DNA of 37,051 nucleotides from Streptomyces coffeae (GCF_016741875.1 NZ_JAERRF010000049.1:1-37051); one strand, 5' to 3'; shown: positions 6,510 through 15,683, numbered from the stretch's first letter. Numbers and translations are program-made. The notes: generated by a model from the sequence alone, not told the origin.

Positions 6510-8813
6510 TTAGAGGCCTTTCGGGTCGGTGAATCGTGCTTGCGCGGTACCGCGCTGGAACGCGGACAGGGTCCGGGCCGCCTTCTCCGCCGAGGCAGGC
6601 TGTGGTGGGTCCGACTCGTGCGTGACCCCGGCGCCTGGGGCGTGACGCAGTTCCTGAGCCAGACTGGCCTGGGGAACACGTTCCGGGAGGGGCGGCAGTG
6701 ACCGGGTCGATTCCCGCCCCGCGGGGGCGCTCGGGGCTGCTGTGGCGGCAGCGACGAGGGGCCCCGGCGCCACCGGGTCGGGCCGGGCCGTCGGACCGTC
6801 GGCGGGCTCAGCGGTTGCTGGTGGCGGGCCCCCGTTGGCGCTGAAACCTTCCGGCACTGGTGTCCGGAAGCGGCCGCTGTGCTTCGCCGCGGCACGAACG
6901 AGCACGGCCTCAGGAATCAGAACCACCGCGGATGTGCCACCGAAAGGCGACGGACGCAGTGTGATGGTGATGCCGTGCCGGCTGGCGAGCCGCGCGACGA
7001 CGAACATGCCGAGCCGGGAGTCGTCTTCCAGGGAGAGGACGTCGAACGGCGGCGGTTCGGCCAGCCGCTGATTGAGCACGGCGTATTCCTGCTCTCTCAT
7101 ACCGATGCCGCGGTCCTCGATCTCGACGGCGGCTCCCTTCCCCACCGTGTCCCCTCTGACGAAGACCGGGCAAATACGCGGCGAGAAGTTGGCGGCGTTC
7201 TCCACGAGTTCTGCCAGCAGGTGAATGATGTCGGCGACCGCACCGCCGGTGATACTGACCTGGTCGTCAACGCTCACGGTGATGCGCTGATATTCGGAGA
7301 CCTCGCCCACGGCGCTGCGCACCACGTCCGCCAGGGGCACGGGTTCGTTCCAGCGGCGCCCCGGCCGGCCACCGCTGATGATCAGCAGGTTCTCCTCGTA
7401 CCGGCGCAGTTGACTGGCCTGGGAGTCGAGCTGGTACAAGTCCCCCAGCACATCCGGGGCCTGGTGCTTGCGCTCGAACTCGTCCAGGAGGGCGAGTTGG
7501 CGGTTCACCAGGTTCTGCGAGCGGCGAGCCGTGATCAGGATCGCGTTCTGGAAGCCGCGGCGCGCGTCGGCCAGAGCAACCGCGCTGCTTATCCCGGTGC
7601 GCTGCACCGCGTTGAACGCGCGGGCAACCTGGCCGACCTGGTCAGTGCCGTAATCCAGCTCCAGCGCCTCGGCTTCCACGTCGACGGTCTCACCGCGGTT
7701 CAGCCGGGCGACGATGTCCGGCAGTCGTCGGTCAGCCAGTTCCAGCGTGGCTTCGCGCAGTCCGGCCATGCGGCGCAGCAAGGAGCGCGAGACACGCCAG
7801 GAGAGCAAGGCGGAGACGAGCACGGCGGCGAGGCCCGCGAGGCTGACGAAACCCTCATGGCGCAGCGTGTCGCGTGCAGTGTCGCTCTGCGCCGACAGCA
7901 GCTTCGTCGTTTCCGCCCGGATGAGGTCCTGTAGTTGGGATTCCAACGTATCAAGGGTGTGACGCCACTGGCCGGCTGCGGGCGGGAGCGGCAAAGCGGA
8001 CCGAGGGCTGGCGCCGCCTCCCATGGTGACGGCGTTTTCCACCGCCACCAAGGTCTTCCATGCGGCGCTGTTGGTCAGCCTGCCCAGTTCCGCCCGCTGG
8101 GCCGGCGTCTGGATGGTGCCCAGCTCGGACAGCAGCGACCGCTGTGCACCCATCGGTGTCATGAACGCGAACCGCTGCTCAGTGCTCATCCGCCGGGAGG
8201 GCAATGCCTGGGCCATCACGGCGTCCTCCGCCTGGATCGCCTTCTCGATCTCGATCAGCATGGAGACTGGCTGCGCCCGCGACACCAGCGACCCTTGCGG
8301 GACCTGACGGGCCGCGAACAGAGCGGTGGTCTCCGCGCCGATCAAGGACGTGTACGCCTGCAGGACCCGAGCGGGACTGACGGCCCGTTGGTCGATCTGC
8401 GTCCGGAGCCGCTCCAACGGAAATTGCTCCAGTGCCTCCGCGAACGGCATTTCCGAGTTCCGGACGCGGGCGGGGGCGTCATCCAGCTTCTTCCGCAGAT
8501 TCCCGAGATCCCCGATAGAGGAATCGGTCTTCTTGCGCTGGGCTTGCAGACGGGAATGGGAGAGGTGTGCATTAGCCAGCCAAGCGGAGCTTCCACGAAG
8601 CTCTGCTTCGAGATTCCAGCGAAGATTGTCCAGCTTGGGGTCGATACTGCGGCCGAAATGCGACTGCTCAGCCAGATCCACGCCCTCGGAGAGCAACTGG
8701 TAGGTGGTTTCGCCCCAGATGACGGCCAATGCCGTACTCGGGACCAACGTGAGCGTGAGCAGCGAGGTGAGCAGGGACCTCCGTCGGCGCAAACGATGTT
8801 TCCGTGGTGCCAT
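6510..8813 (-). CDS. cvnA: Conservon sensor histidine kinase CvnA (NIT domain)
   Basis: A 767-residue membrane kinase-like protein. Transmembrane helix 1 is at about 13-33, followed by a ~285-residue external, mainly helical sensor region (NIT/nitrate-sensing type) with three short repeats rich in Gln/Arg. Helix 2 is at about 321-340 (VSLAGLAAVLVSALLSW), then HAMP. The ATPase domain has the N box ELVENAANFSP (~535), G1 DRGIGM (~566) and G2 RLGMFVVARLASRHG (~597). As in other CvnA proteins there is no clear phospho-accepting H box. The last ~130 residues are Pro/Ala-rich and probably disordered. ATG at 8813 has AAGGAA 6 bases upstream. It is the first gene of cvnABCD. Confidence 0.93.
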   Translation of the reverse strand: MAPRKHRLRRRRSLLTSLLTLTLVPSTALAVIWGETTYQLLSEGVDLAEQSHFGRSIDPKLDNLRWNLEAELRGSSAWLANAHLSHSRLQAQRKKTDSSIGDLGNLRKKLDDAPARVRNSEMPFAEALEQFPLERLRTQIDQRAVSPARVLQAYTSLIGAETTALFAARQVPQGSLVSRAQPVSMLIEIEKAIQAEDAVMAQALPSRRMSTEQRFAFMTPMGAQRSLLSELGTIQTPAQRAELGRLTNSAAWKTLVAVENAVTMGGGASPRSALPLPPAAGQWRHTLDTLESQLQDLIRAETTKLLSAQSDTARDTLRHEGFVSLAGLAAVLVSALLSWRVSRSLLRRMAGLREATLELADRRLPDIVARLNRGETVDVEAEALELDYGTDQVGQVARAFNAVQRTGISSAVALADARRGFQNAILITARRSQNLVNRQLALLDEFERKHQAPDVLGDLYQLDSQASQLRRYEENLLIISGGRPGRRWNEPVPLADVVRSAVGEVSEYQRITVSVDDQVSITGGAVADIIHLLAELVENAANFSPRICPVFVRGDTVGKGAAVEIEDRGIGMREQEYAVLNQRLAEPPPFDVLSLEDDSRLGMFVVARLASRHGITITLRPSPFGGTSAVVLIPEAVLVRAAAKHSGRFRTPVPEGFSANGGPPPATAEPADGPTARPDPVAPGPLVAAATAAPSAPAGRESTRSLPPLPERVPQASLAQELRHAPGAGVTHESDPPQPASAEKAARTLSAFQRGTAQARFTDPKGL

Positions 8814-9133
8814 CCGACGTTCCTTGTGCGGGGAGGGGAGGAGTCAGGTGACGAGGCAGATAGAGTATGACGAATTGACTACCTCGTGTGCGCCTGGCGT
8901 CAAAGCGCGCTGCCACGCTAGCAACATCTGATTGGTTTGTGCAGGGCGAGACAAAACTGATTGGCCGTCAGCTTTCTGTGATTCCGCTGGCCGGCTCCCT
9001 CGTATTCCAGCCGCGACACCGTTGTGTTTGGCCTGGCGTAACCTGTCAGTGGGGTTGAACAGCCCAATGGACCCTGTGCCGCTCGAAAAATCACCGCCGC
9101 AGGTGAGCGGGGTGCCATCAGCCGCCTGGGATC
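8814..9133. other. Upstream region of the conservon
   Basis: 320 bases without a recognisable gene. It is relatively A/T-rich (about 8860-8990) and should hold the leftward cvnA promoter. I see no secure -10/-35 pair. Confidence 0.4.
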
Positions 9134-9405
9134 ATGCCCTCCGTGATCGTGTCCTTGCTGTGTGGGTGAGTCGGAAGCTGCTGACCGTTCCATCAGTACG
9201 CCTCCGTCGCGAGACGGCGAAGGACGCGGAACTGCTGGTGCTGCGGCACAAGAACGCGGTCCTGCCCCGCCAAGTGGCCGGAACGGTCCGCTATGAGCCC
9301 GTCGGCTGGTTCTGGTTCGCAGCCCTGTCCGGGCGGATACCCCGACGCCACTGGCTCAAGGTCTTCCCTGTCACCCCCGGCACCCTGCTCAGCCTCCCCG
9401 TCTCA
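9134..9405 (+). pseudogene. 5' fragment of an integrase-core transposase
   Basis: ATG at 9134 begins MPSVIVSLL, the usual N-terminus of actinobacterial integrase-core (rve) transposases. One base is then missing at about 9160, after which RKLLTVPSVRLRRETAKDAE, LLVLRHKNAVLPRQV and IPRRHWLKVFPVTPGTLL follow in the next frame. These are the family's leading HTH-like segment. Homology stops at about 9391, before the DDE catalytic core. A related core without its N-terminus lies at 26151-26813. Confidence 0.75.
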
Positions 9406-9504
9406 GTTGGGGTCGGCTGAGCTGGGCTGACTTGGTGGGCCGTGGCCGTCGGTGGGTGGGCATGGTTGTGGCCCGGCGCTTGGGTCGGGTGCTCCGGGTT
9501 CCTC

Positions 9505-9524
9505 GGGTCGTGGGTGGGCAGGGG
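9505..9524 (+). other. G-quadruplex motif
   Basis: GGG-TCGT-GGG-T-GGG-CA-GGGG on the plus strand meets the canonical four-run rule with short loops. It lies within a G-rich spacer (9420-9536), about 13 bases beyond the stop codon of the decayed IS1380 transposase. Confidence 0.5.
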
Positions 9525-9536
9525 CAGCGTCGCTGG

Positions 9537-10941
9537 TCAGGTGGCTGGCCTCGGCAGAGCCGCGAGGCGCGTGAAAGCGGTCGTCAGCTCATGCCGCCAG
9601 GGCCAAGTGGAGGCGATTCGCAGGAGGAGACGGCGGCCTCCGCGGGTGATGCGGGTGGCTGCGTGTAGCAGCCGGTAGCAGAGCTTCTTGGGCTGGGCGG
9701 TGGCCAACTCGCCTTCCACTGGGAGAGTCGGATCCAGGGCAAGCAGGTCGACGGCGGTCAGAGCCAGGTCGAGCCAGGCGGTGTTGATGTGGAAGTGGCG
9801 GCATGGGAAGCGGCCGAAGCCAGTGGTCTTGCCGCAGCGGATGCGGTCCTCGACGCGTGCGTGTGCACAGTGGCGAACCTCCAGGTGTTGCAGTGAGCCT
9901 TCACCGGGAGGGGCATCGATGAGGAAGACCTGGTGGCGCATGCCCTCGTCCAGATTAACAAGGACAGTTGGGCGCCGGGGTGCGGGCGCTCGCGCCGCAC
10001 GATGATCCGGGTGCCGTCCGGGTGGTCGGCAAGGTCCACCACGCCGGTCAGTTCTGCCACTTCGACGCTGGTCCTCAGGGTGCCGTCCGGCTCGAGTGCG
10101 GGATGCCATAGGTGGACGGGCAGGGCCCGGATTGCGCGGCGGACCGCTTCGGTGACGGCGTATCCGACAGAGAAGGAGGTGTGGATTCCGCTCGTGCAGT
10201 GCTGTGAGGTAGGCGAGGAAGGCTTTGGCTCCTCCGGCGGTGTCGGCGCGGATAAGGATATCGGTGCCGTGGCGGTGAGCGTCGCCGGACCTGTACCAGG
10301 GCTGTATCCAGGACGGCGATGTGGTCGGCGGCGGCAATACGGCCGGCGTTGCCCGGCCGCAACACTCCGGCCAGGGCTTCGCCGGTGTTGTCCAGGAAGC
10401 ACAGCAGCGGGGGTGGTAACCGAAACCGCGCTAGTTGTGGCCGCTGCCTGCTCTTTCTCCGACGAGTGGCAGGTGACAAGCGTGGCGTCGATGTCCAGGA
10501 CCAGGCCCGGCAGGTCGCGGCCACCGGCGCGGGCCGGGGGTATGCCACCGCCCGTCTCGGCGGCCTGCAGCCAGGCAACCTCGCGGGCAGCGGCACCGCC
10601 GTACGCAAACGGATGAGTGCGGCCGGGTCGATACCGGCCAGCAGGCGCCAAGCGGTCGCGGTGGAGGCGACCGGGCCGAAGACCTCCGCCTGGTCCCGCG
10701 GCAGGGCCAGATCCGCGATCGCTTCGCCGCCGTCGGCGAGCAATACCGCCAGATCGACCACGATCCGCCCGGGAGCGTGACCGGTGCCCCGTGGCCGAAG
10801 CCGAGGCAGCGCGTCGGTGAACGCGCTGGTCAGACCAGTGACATCGGCGAGATCGGCCAGCAGGCGGGAACCGGCATGGCTGACCACCCCGCGGCCGTCG
10901 GCCGAGACGACGAGCTTGGGACGCGACCCGGTGGTGTGCAC
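9537..10941 (-). pseudogene. IS1380-family transposase, frameshifted
   Basis: GTG at 10941 starts a recognisable IS1380 transposase (RPKLVVSADGRGVVSHAGSR, then LLADLADVTGLTSAF). Homology then hops between the three frames: VLDIDATLVTCHSSEKEQAA, CFLDNTGEALAGVLRPGNAG, DILIRADTAGGAKAFLAYL, FSVGYAVTEAVRRAI, TRIIVRRERPHPGAQL, NLDEGMRHQVFLIDAPPGEG and a C-terminus ending in LAALPRPAT. I count at least five frame changes, so it cannot make an active enzyme unless the sequence has errors. The length (~460 codons) is close to full. I could not identify terminal inverted repeats. Confidence 0.88.
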
Positions 10942-11413
10942 GCAGAAAGTGCCTTCTCGCTGTGGTGACAGAAGCCCTGGACAAGCCTCATCGTCCCGGC
11001 TCAGGAGGCACTTTCGGGTTTCCACTCATGATCCGGACGCCATCGCAAGTGAAACGCGGAGGCTAACGGCCGCAGGTGAGGCGGCGTGGACGTGGCCCAG
11101 ATGGCGGCGAGGTTCTTCTGCCCGTCCCTCGTCGATGTGCCCTTCGGATACATCGGCCAGCGGGCTTCGATCATGGTGCCATCGGCGCATGTCACGTATG
11201 AGAGCACGTAATTCTACTCTATGCATCGTGGTCGCTCATGAAGCACCCTGGGCGTCGACGCCAGGTCAGTTCCTCTCCGAGGCGGGGCAGCGCTGATGAC
11301 GCGCTACAGAACTAACCCTTGTCTCTTGGCGAAAGCCTCAAGACGACCTGTCGGGTGTCACGACTCAGTCACCCAAGCCAACCGCCACAATAGCGATAGG
11401 GCCATGGAACAAC
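10942..11413. other. Spacer upstream of the secreted-protein gene
   Basis: No gene is assigned. The left part (to about 11030) should hold the outer end of the IS1380 element. A minus-strand frame at 11024-11207 has protein-like composition (DGTMIEARWPMYPKGT) but no start or family I recognise, and may be a gene fragment. The right part is A/T-richer and must hold the promoter of the gene at 11414. Confidence 0.35.
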
Positions 11414-12559
11414 ATGATCACTGATCTGCTAAAGCGCAGCCCGGGGATACGTACAAGCGCCGGGCTGGCCACCGTCACAACAGCGTTCGGGCTCGTGGCC
11501 TTTCCGCCCGTCACGACAGCCGCTCACGCGGAGACGAACGACACCACCGTGACCATATCCGCGGCGTACACCCACAACGGGTCGAGTCAAACCCTCTATG
11601 TGGGACGGTACACAAAAAACGTAAGCACTGGGGAGATCGCCTATGGCATGTTTCCCGCAGCCGACTTGACGGTGGATTCGCAGATCCCTCAAGTTCAAAC
11701 GGATCAGCAGTTCCGTCTCGTTCAATCGGTGGACGGCGATGGGACTTCCGACGGAACCTTCAAGCTGGAGAACGGGACGTCCAAAAATTGCCTTACCCTG
11801 GATCCAGGAACCTCACGTCTCGCCGAATCGACCTGTGGCACGGACAGTCCCACCTGGAATTTTCAGCCGACGAGCACCGACTCGGCTGACTACCTGATCC
11901 GCCAGGTCGGCACCAACAAGTGCATCACTCGTCTCGACGGTGGAATCGGGGTCAGCGACTGCAGCACCGATCAGGACAAGAATGAAAGATGGTCCATTTC
12001 CGCCAACGGAGCGCCGCTGCCCGCGCTGAGTAACCGCGCCGCGGTCGCCCTGGGCAGCAATAAGATCACTGTTTGCAACTGGGGAGGGTATGCGGCCAGA
12101 GCGACGATCGACTACAAGGTCAAGGCGGACCCTGACAGCGACACCGAGACCAGTGGCCGCTCCGTCATAGGATCGTTCCCGGTCCGCCAGTGCCGGGAAG
12201 TAACCCTCCCTGCGGGCAAGATCACCGCAACGGTGGTCCTGCGCAGGTTCACGAACTACTACATGGGTAACTACGGATTCCAGGATGGCGGCAGCGGTTT
12301 CGCCGGTGACGCGAACGACAAAATCACGGCAGTCTACACCGTCGGGGGTGCGCATGTGGACGGCTCCTTCCATATGTACGGTACGAGCTGTGATTCATCC
12401 TCGAAATTCGAACAGGCGAGTGCCAGTCAGGCAGTTGCGTCGCAGCAGCAAGGCCAAGTGGGGTGCACCAGTGACGTCAATGTCACGACTGTCGCAGGTG
12501 TGGCCGCTACCGCTTTCGAAGTCGCGAGAAACTTCATCTTCTCCTCGATCTTCAAATGA
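11414..12559 (+). CDS. Secreted two-part protein with beta-trefoil (ricin-type) lectin-like region
   Basis: A 381-residue protein with a Sec signal peptide: basic KR, hydrophobic core AGLATVTTAFGLVAF, predicted cleavage at AHA-E near residue 40. Residues ~85-195 resemble ricin-type beta-trefoil repeats: FRLVQSVDGDG, then CLTLDPGTSRLAESTCGTD with PTWNFQP, then CITRLDGGIGVSDCSTDQDK with ERWSISA, i.e. cysteine-paired units ending in QxW-like motifs. Residues ~205-340 form a second beta-rich part (CNWGGYAARATIDYKV, GSFPVRQCREVTLPAG, NYYMGNYGFQDGG) that I do not recognise. A hydrophobic helix ends the protein. Codons are less GC-biased than in neighbouring genes, suggesting transfer. It stands alone, with IS material to its left and recombinase fragments downstream. 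The function is unknown; a glycan-binding toxin or adhesin is possible. Confidence 0.75.
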   Translation: MITDLLKRSPGIRTSAGLATVTTAFGLVAFPPVTTAAHAETNDTTVTISAAYTHNGSSQTLYVGRYTKNVSTGEIAYGMFPAADLTVDSQIPQVQTDQQFRLVQSVDGDGTSDGTFKLENGTSKNCLTLDPGTSRLAESTCGTDSPTWNFQPTSTDSADYLIRQVGTNKCITRLDGGIGVSDCSTDQDKNERWSISANGAPLPALSNRAAVALGSNKITVCNWGGYAARATIDYKVKADPDSDTETSGRSVIGSFPVRQCREVTLPAGKITATVVLRRFTNYYMGNYGFQDGGSGFAGDANDKITAVYTVGGAHVDGSFHMYGTSCDSSSKFEQASASQAVASQQQGQVGCTSDVNVTTVAGVAATAFEVARNFIFSSIFK

Positions 12560-12899
12560 TCCGGGCGGTTGGCCCCGTTCGTCAGCAGTGATCGCTGCCG
12601 CATGAGGTGATCACTCCACCCTCATTTGTTCCTCGTGCTGAGGTGTGGAGCCTGCGCGTATCGCTGCACAGCGCGGGGGTCTCCTCCCGGGGGTCTTACC
12701 GCCACGGAATCCCCCTGGACGCGATGCCGTCGGACTGCGTCGGACTTCCGTCTCCGAGTGCGAGGGTGTTCGTGATGCCTGAACCGCTGCCCGTCGCGGA
12801 CCGGCCTATTCCTGCGGCCGGCGTGTGGGTGCCTGCGGGCGGCAGCAGCATGCACTACGTAGCACGGCACGGGTGCTGGGCATCGCGCCGGAAGTGCCG
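12560..12899. other. Spacer, no gene seen
   Basis: 340 bases with stops or no coding bias in all frames that I trust. I see no clear terminator after the secreted-protein gene beyond a weak GATC-containing repeat at 12590-12615. Confidence 0.4.
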
Positions 12900-13236
12900 A
12901 TGTGGCGGACGGCTCCCATCACCGTGTCGGCGGAGGACGGCGCGGCGTACAGGAGTGAGGCGGTACGGGTCCTGACGGAAGTCCTGGAACGGATTCCGGC
13001 GCGGTCGTCCGTGTTCCGTCCGGCGGTGGAGGAGCAGATCGCGATCATGCGCCTGATGATTCGGATCGCCAGGGAGAACCCGAAGGACTGCGCGGACCAG
13101 GACCTGGCCCTCCTGGTTCCGCTGCGGGGCACCGGGATGTTGCTGCGGCACCTGGATGTCCTGCTGGCTCGAGAAGTCCGACCATCCCGGTCTGCTCCGT
13201 GAACGGGCTGAGCTGGAGGGGGAGTTGGTGACGTGA
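12900..13236 (+). pseudogene. Unknown small helical protein, frameshifted near its 3' end
   Basis: ATG at 12900 (GGAAG about 6 bases upstream) opens a helical protein (EAVRVLTEVLERIPARSSVF, then EEQIAIMRLMIRIARENP). The frame runs to TGA at 13200-13202. However, from about 13171 another frame reads KSDHPGLLRERAELEGELVT and stops at 13234-13236, which looks like the true C-terminus. One base is apparently missing around 13168-13171. I do not recognise the family. The real product would be ~111 residues. It runs tail to tail into a truncated recombinase gene. Confidence 0.5.
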
Positions 13237-13239
13237 TAG

Positions 13240-13630
13240 GCGGCTGCGGAATAACCCCAGGCGTGGAGGATCGTGCGGACTCGGGCGATCTCACTTGTGA
13301 CACGGTCGCGTCCGAAGATCCGCCAGGACAGTGTGAGGCGTTGGAAGCTGCCGAGTTGGCGGAACTCGTTGAAGGAACCGAGCAGGTAGGCGTGCGCCGC
13401 GAGGTATGGGCGGACGTCGTCCCCGGCCCAGGCGGGGGCGTGCTGCCGGAGCTCAGCCTGGGTGCGGCCGAGTAGATGGGCCCACTCCTGCGTGGTCCAG
13501 CCCCAGTAGGTTCGGCCAGTCTCCGCGCTGTGTGTCAACAGAAGGGGGTCACGGCCAGGACCAGCGACCTTCGGCGTCCTCGGTGACGATGGCCAGCGAC
13601 GGTTCCCTCACCGCGACACCTCCGCCGTCG
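13240..13630 (-). pseudogene. 5' fragment of a TnpB-like site-specific integrase
   Basis: Reading leftwards from about 13620, REPSLAIVTEDAEGRWSWP is followed, after two apparent one-base losses in the run CCGTGACCCCC (13545-13556), by LLLTHSAETGRTYWGWTTQE, then WAHLLGRTQAELRQHAPAW, then LLGSFNEFRQLGSFQRLTLS, then ARVRTILHAWGY. From memory this is the N-terminal region of the ~700-residue integrases found next to tyrosine recombinases in Streptomyces (TnpB of Tn554-like elements). The catalytic domain is absent: homology ends at about 13245, where the unrelated plus-strand gene begins. Confidence 0.6.
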
Positions 13631-14490
13631 CGCCGGCCGGAGCGGTGAGCATTTGCATTCGCCAGGCATGAATGTGGTCCATGCCGCGGGCCAGCTTGTC
13701 GGCCAGGTCCCGGCCGGAGAGGTGGATGTACTGAAGGGTGGAGTCGGTGTGACGATGTCCGGCAAAGGACGCGATCGCGTGCAACTCCCAGCCCGTGCGG
13801 GCCAGATCGGTCAGACACAGGTGCCGAGTGGTGTGCGTGGAAACCGCTCGACACCTGAGGCCGGCGCGAGCTTGCGGACTACCTTCGACCAGGTCCACAG
13901 GCTCAGCGGCGGGGCGTGATTGCGCCGCGACGCCGATAAGAACAGCGGCCCTCGGGCCCGGCTGATCCGGGCGCGGTGAGCGAGGTAGTCCGACAGCAGT
14001 ACCCCGGTCGATGCCGAGTAGGGCACCACCCGCTCCAGCCGGTTCTTCGTCGTTTCCGCTCGTATCCGCAGCATGTGGTGGGCCGGATCGACGTCGTCGG
14101 TCCGCAGTGAGCACAGTGCTTCGCGGCGCAGGGCGGCATCGTAAGCCAGGGCGAGCATCACGCGGTTGCGTACCGGTTCCCGCTTGGCGACCTCCAGGAC
14201 GCGTAGCCACTGCTGTTCTCCGGGAATCCACGGCAGCTTCGTCCGTCGGGGCACCAGGCCGCGCTGCTGACCGCTGTTCCGTCGGCCGGTGGTGTAGCGC
14301 CCCCGGCCGACCGGGTTGGATTCCCGCAGCCCCTCTTCCCTGAGGAAGTCGTAGAACAGGCGGACCGGCGCGAGCCGCTGCTGGATCGTCGCGTTCGCCA
14401 GCCCCGCCCCTGAGTCGATCGAGGCCACGTTCGCACCCCGGCGGTGCGGCCGCGATGTCAACTCCCTTACGTAGACGGCTATATGGGAAT
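13608..14490 (-). pseudogene. Tyrosine recombinase (TnpA-like), truncated and frameshifted
   Basis: Residue blocks of a phage-type integrase: an SAM-like core-binding part (LANATIQQRLAPVRLFYDFL) and a catalytic domain with Arg in YDAALRREALCSLR, Lys in ETTKNRLERVV, HTTRH as HxxR, AGHRHTDSTLQYIH giving the second His and the nucleophilic Tyr. All catalytic residues are present, but a frame change at about 13838-13846 separates the first half from HTTRH. Upstream, YVRELTSRPHRRG continues 5' of any start and then meets a stop at about 14488, so the first ~60-80 residues are missing. It precedes the TnpB-like fragment in the same direction. Confidence 0.8.
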
Positions 14491-14516
14491 GTCATCCAAG
14501 CGAAGCGGCTTGGCTG

Positions 14517-15683
14517 TCAGCCGTGCAGTGCAACGGGGAGGGTGGTCAGCCGGCTGCCTTGCAAGCCACCGATGCTGGTCTGCTGAAGCTCGGTGAAGGG
14601 GACAGTGAGGCGGGCGTGAGGGAAGTCGGTGCGCAGCACCGTGACCACTGCGCGCAGTTCGAGGTGCGCGAGGTGGGCGCCGATGCAGTAGTGGGGGCCG
14701 GCACCGAAGGTCAGGTCCGGTGCAAGTGTGCGTGTGGGGTTGGCGTTGATGCCCTGGATGTCGACGAGGATGGGTGTTCGGGCGGGAAGCCGTATCCCGG
14801 CGAGTTCGATTTCGGTGGTGGTGAACCGCCAGAGGGTGAAGGGGGCGGGTGGGTGCGTTCTGAGTGTGTCGCGGACCAGTTCGTCGATGTTGTCGGCGTC
14901 CGCCGGGGTGCGGTGCGGGCCGCCTGCGAGCGTGTGGGCGATCAGGGTGCCGAGGGCGGCGTCGGTGGTGAGTTGCCCGGCGAAGATCAACGTAAAGAGG
15001 TGGTACCGCAGTTGGTCGTTGGTGGTGTCTGCTGGGACGCGGTCACGTAGCTCGGCGGCGAGTCCTTGGCTGTCGTCGTGGAGTCCGGCAGCGGCCAGCT
15101 CTGTGAGGGCGGCGATTGCTCGGCCCTGATCGCCGGGCTTGTTGCTGAGCATCCGTGTGCAGGCGCCGACGGCTCTGTCGAGGTGGTCGAGGGGGATGCC
15201 GAGCAGGTCGAGGAGGACGGTGAGCGGGTAGCTGGTGGTGAACCCGGCCATCAGGTCGACCGGTGCGCGGTCGGTGGCACGTTCGGCCAGTAGGTGCCGG
15301 GCGATCGCGTGGATGCGATCCGACTGCTCGCGGATCCGTTTGGCGTTGAGGAGCGGGGCATGGGCACGCCTGAGGGTGGCGTGCTCGGGGCCGTCGAGGG
15401 TGGTAAGGCAGGGCTGCTCGGCGGCGGTGGGTTCGAGGCCGGCCCTCTGACGGTCCCAGCCGGGCGGCGCCAGCGCGGGGTCCTTGGCGATCCGGGGGTC
15501 GGCGAGTACCTCGCGCGCCAGATGCGCGTCGGTGACGATCCAGACCTGCCCTCCGGCCGGGAAGTTCATGGGGACGAGGGGGCCAGCGGCACGCAGGGCC
15601 GCGTGCATGAGGTCAGGCTCGGATAAGCCGTGGGCGGTGGCGGCGAACGGATCGATCTCTTCGGGGCAGGCGGCGTTCGGCAT
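14517..15683 (-). CDS. Cytochrome P450 with non-canonical I- and K-helix motifs
   Basis: A 388-residue soluble bacterial P450. The heme loop FGAGPHYCIGAHLAHLELR near residue 335 has the proximal Cys. The I-helix reads FAGQLTTD instead of AGxE/DTT, so the usual acidic residue of the proton-relay pair is Leu. The K-helix has DTLR where ExxR is nearly invariant. WRFTTTEIELAG and the closing TSIGGLQGSRLTTLPV are normal for the family. ATG at 15683 follows GGAG by 6 bases. It is divergent from the marR gene over 124 bases. The substrate is unknown; the changed I-helix suggests an altered oxygen-activation step or a non-standard reaction (inference). Confidence 0.9.
   Translation of the reverse strand: MPNAACPEEIDPFAATAHGLSEPDLMHAALRAAGPLVPMNFPAGGQVWIVTDAHLAREVLADPRIAKDPALAPPGWDRQRAGLEPTAAEQPCLTTLDGPEHATLRRAHAPLLNAKRIREQSDRIHAIARHLLAERATDRAPVDLMAGFTTSYPLTVLLDLLGIPLDHLDRAVGACTRMLSNKPGDQGRAIAALTELAAAGLHDDSQGLAAELRDRVPADTTNDQLRYHLFTLIFAGQLTTDAALGTLIAHTLAGGPHRTPADADNIDELVRDTLRTHPPAPFTLWRFTTTEIELAGIRLPARTPILVDIQGINANPTRTLAPDLTFGAGPHYCIGAHLAHLELRAVVTVLRTDFPHARLTVPFTELQQTSIGGLQGSRLTTLPVALHG

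Noticed and set aside
6879..7934. 351-codon plus-strand frame inside cvnA
   Set aside because: Antisense of the kinase ATPase region, with no motif of its own.
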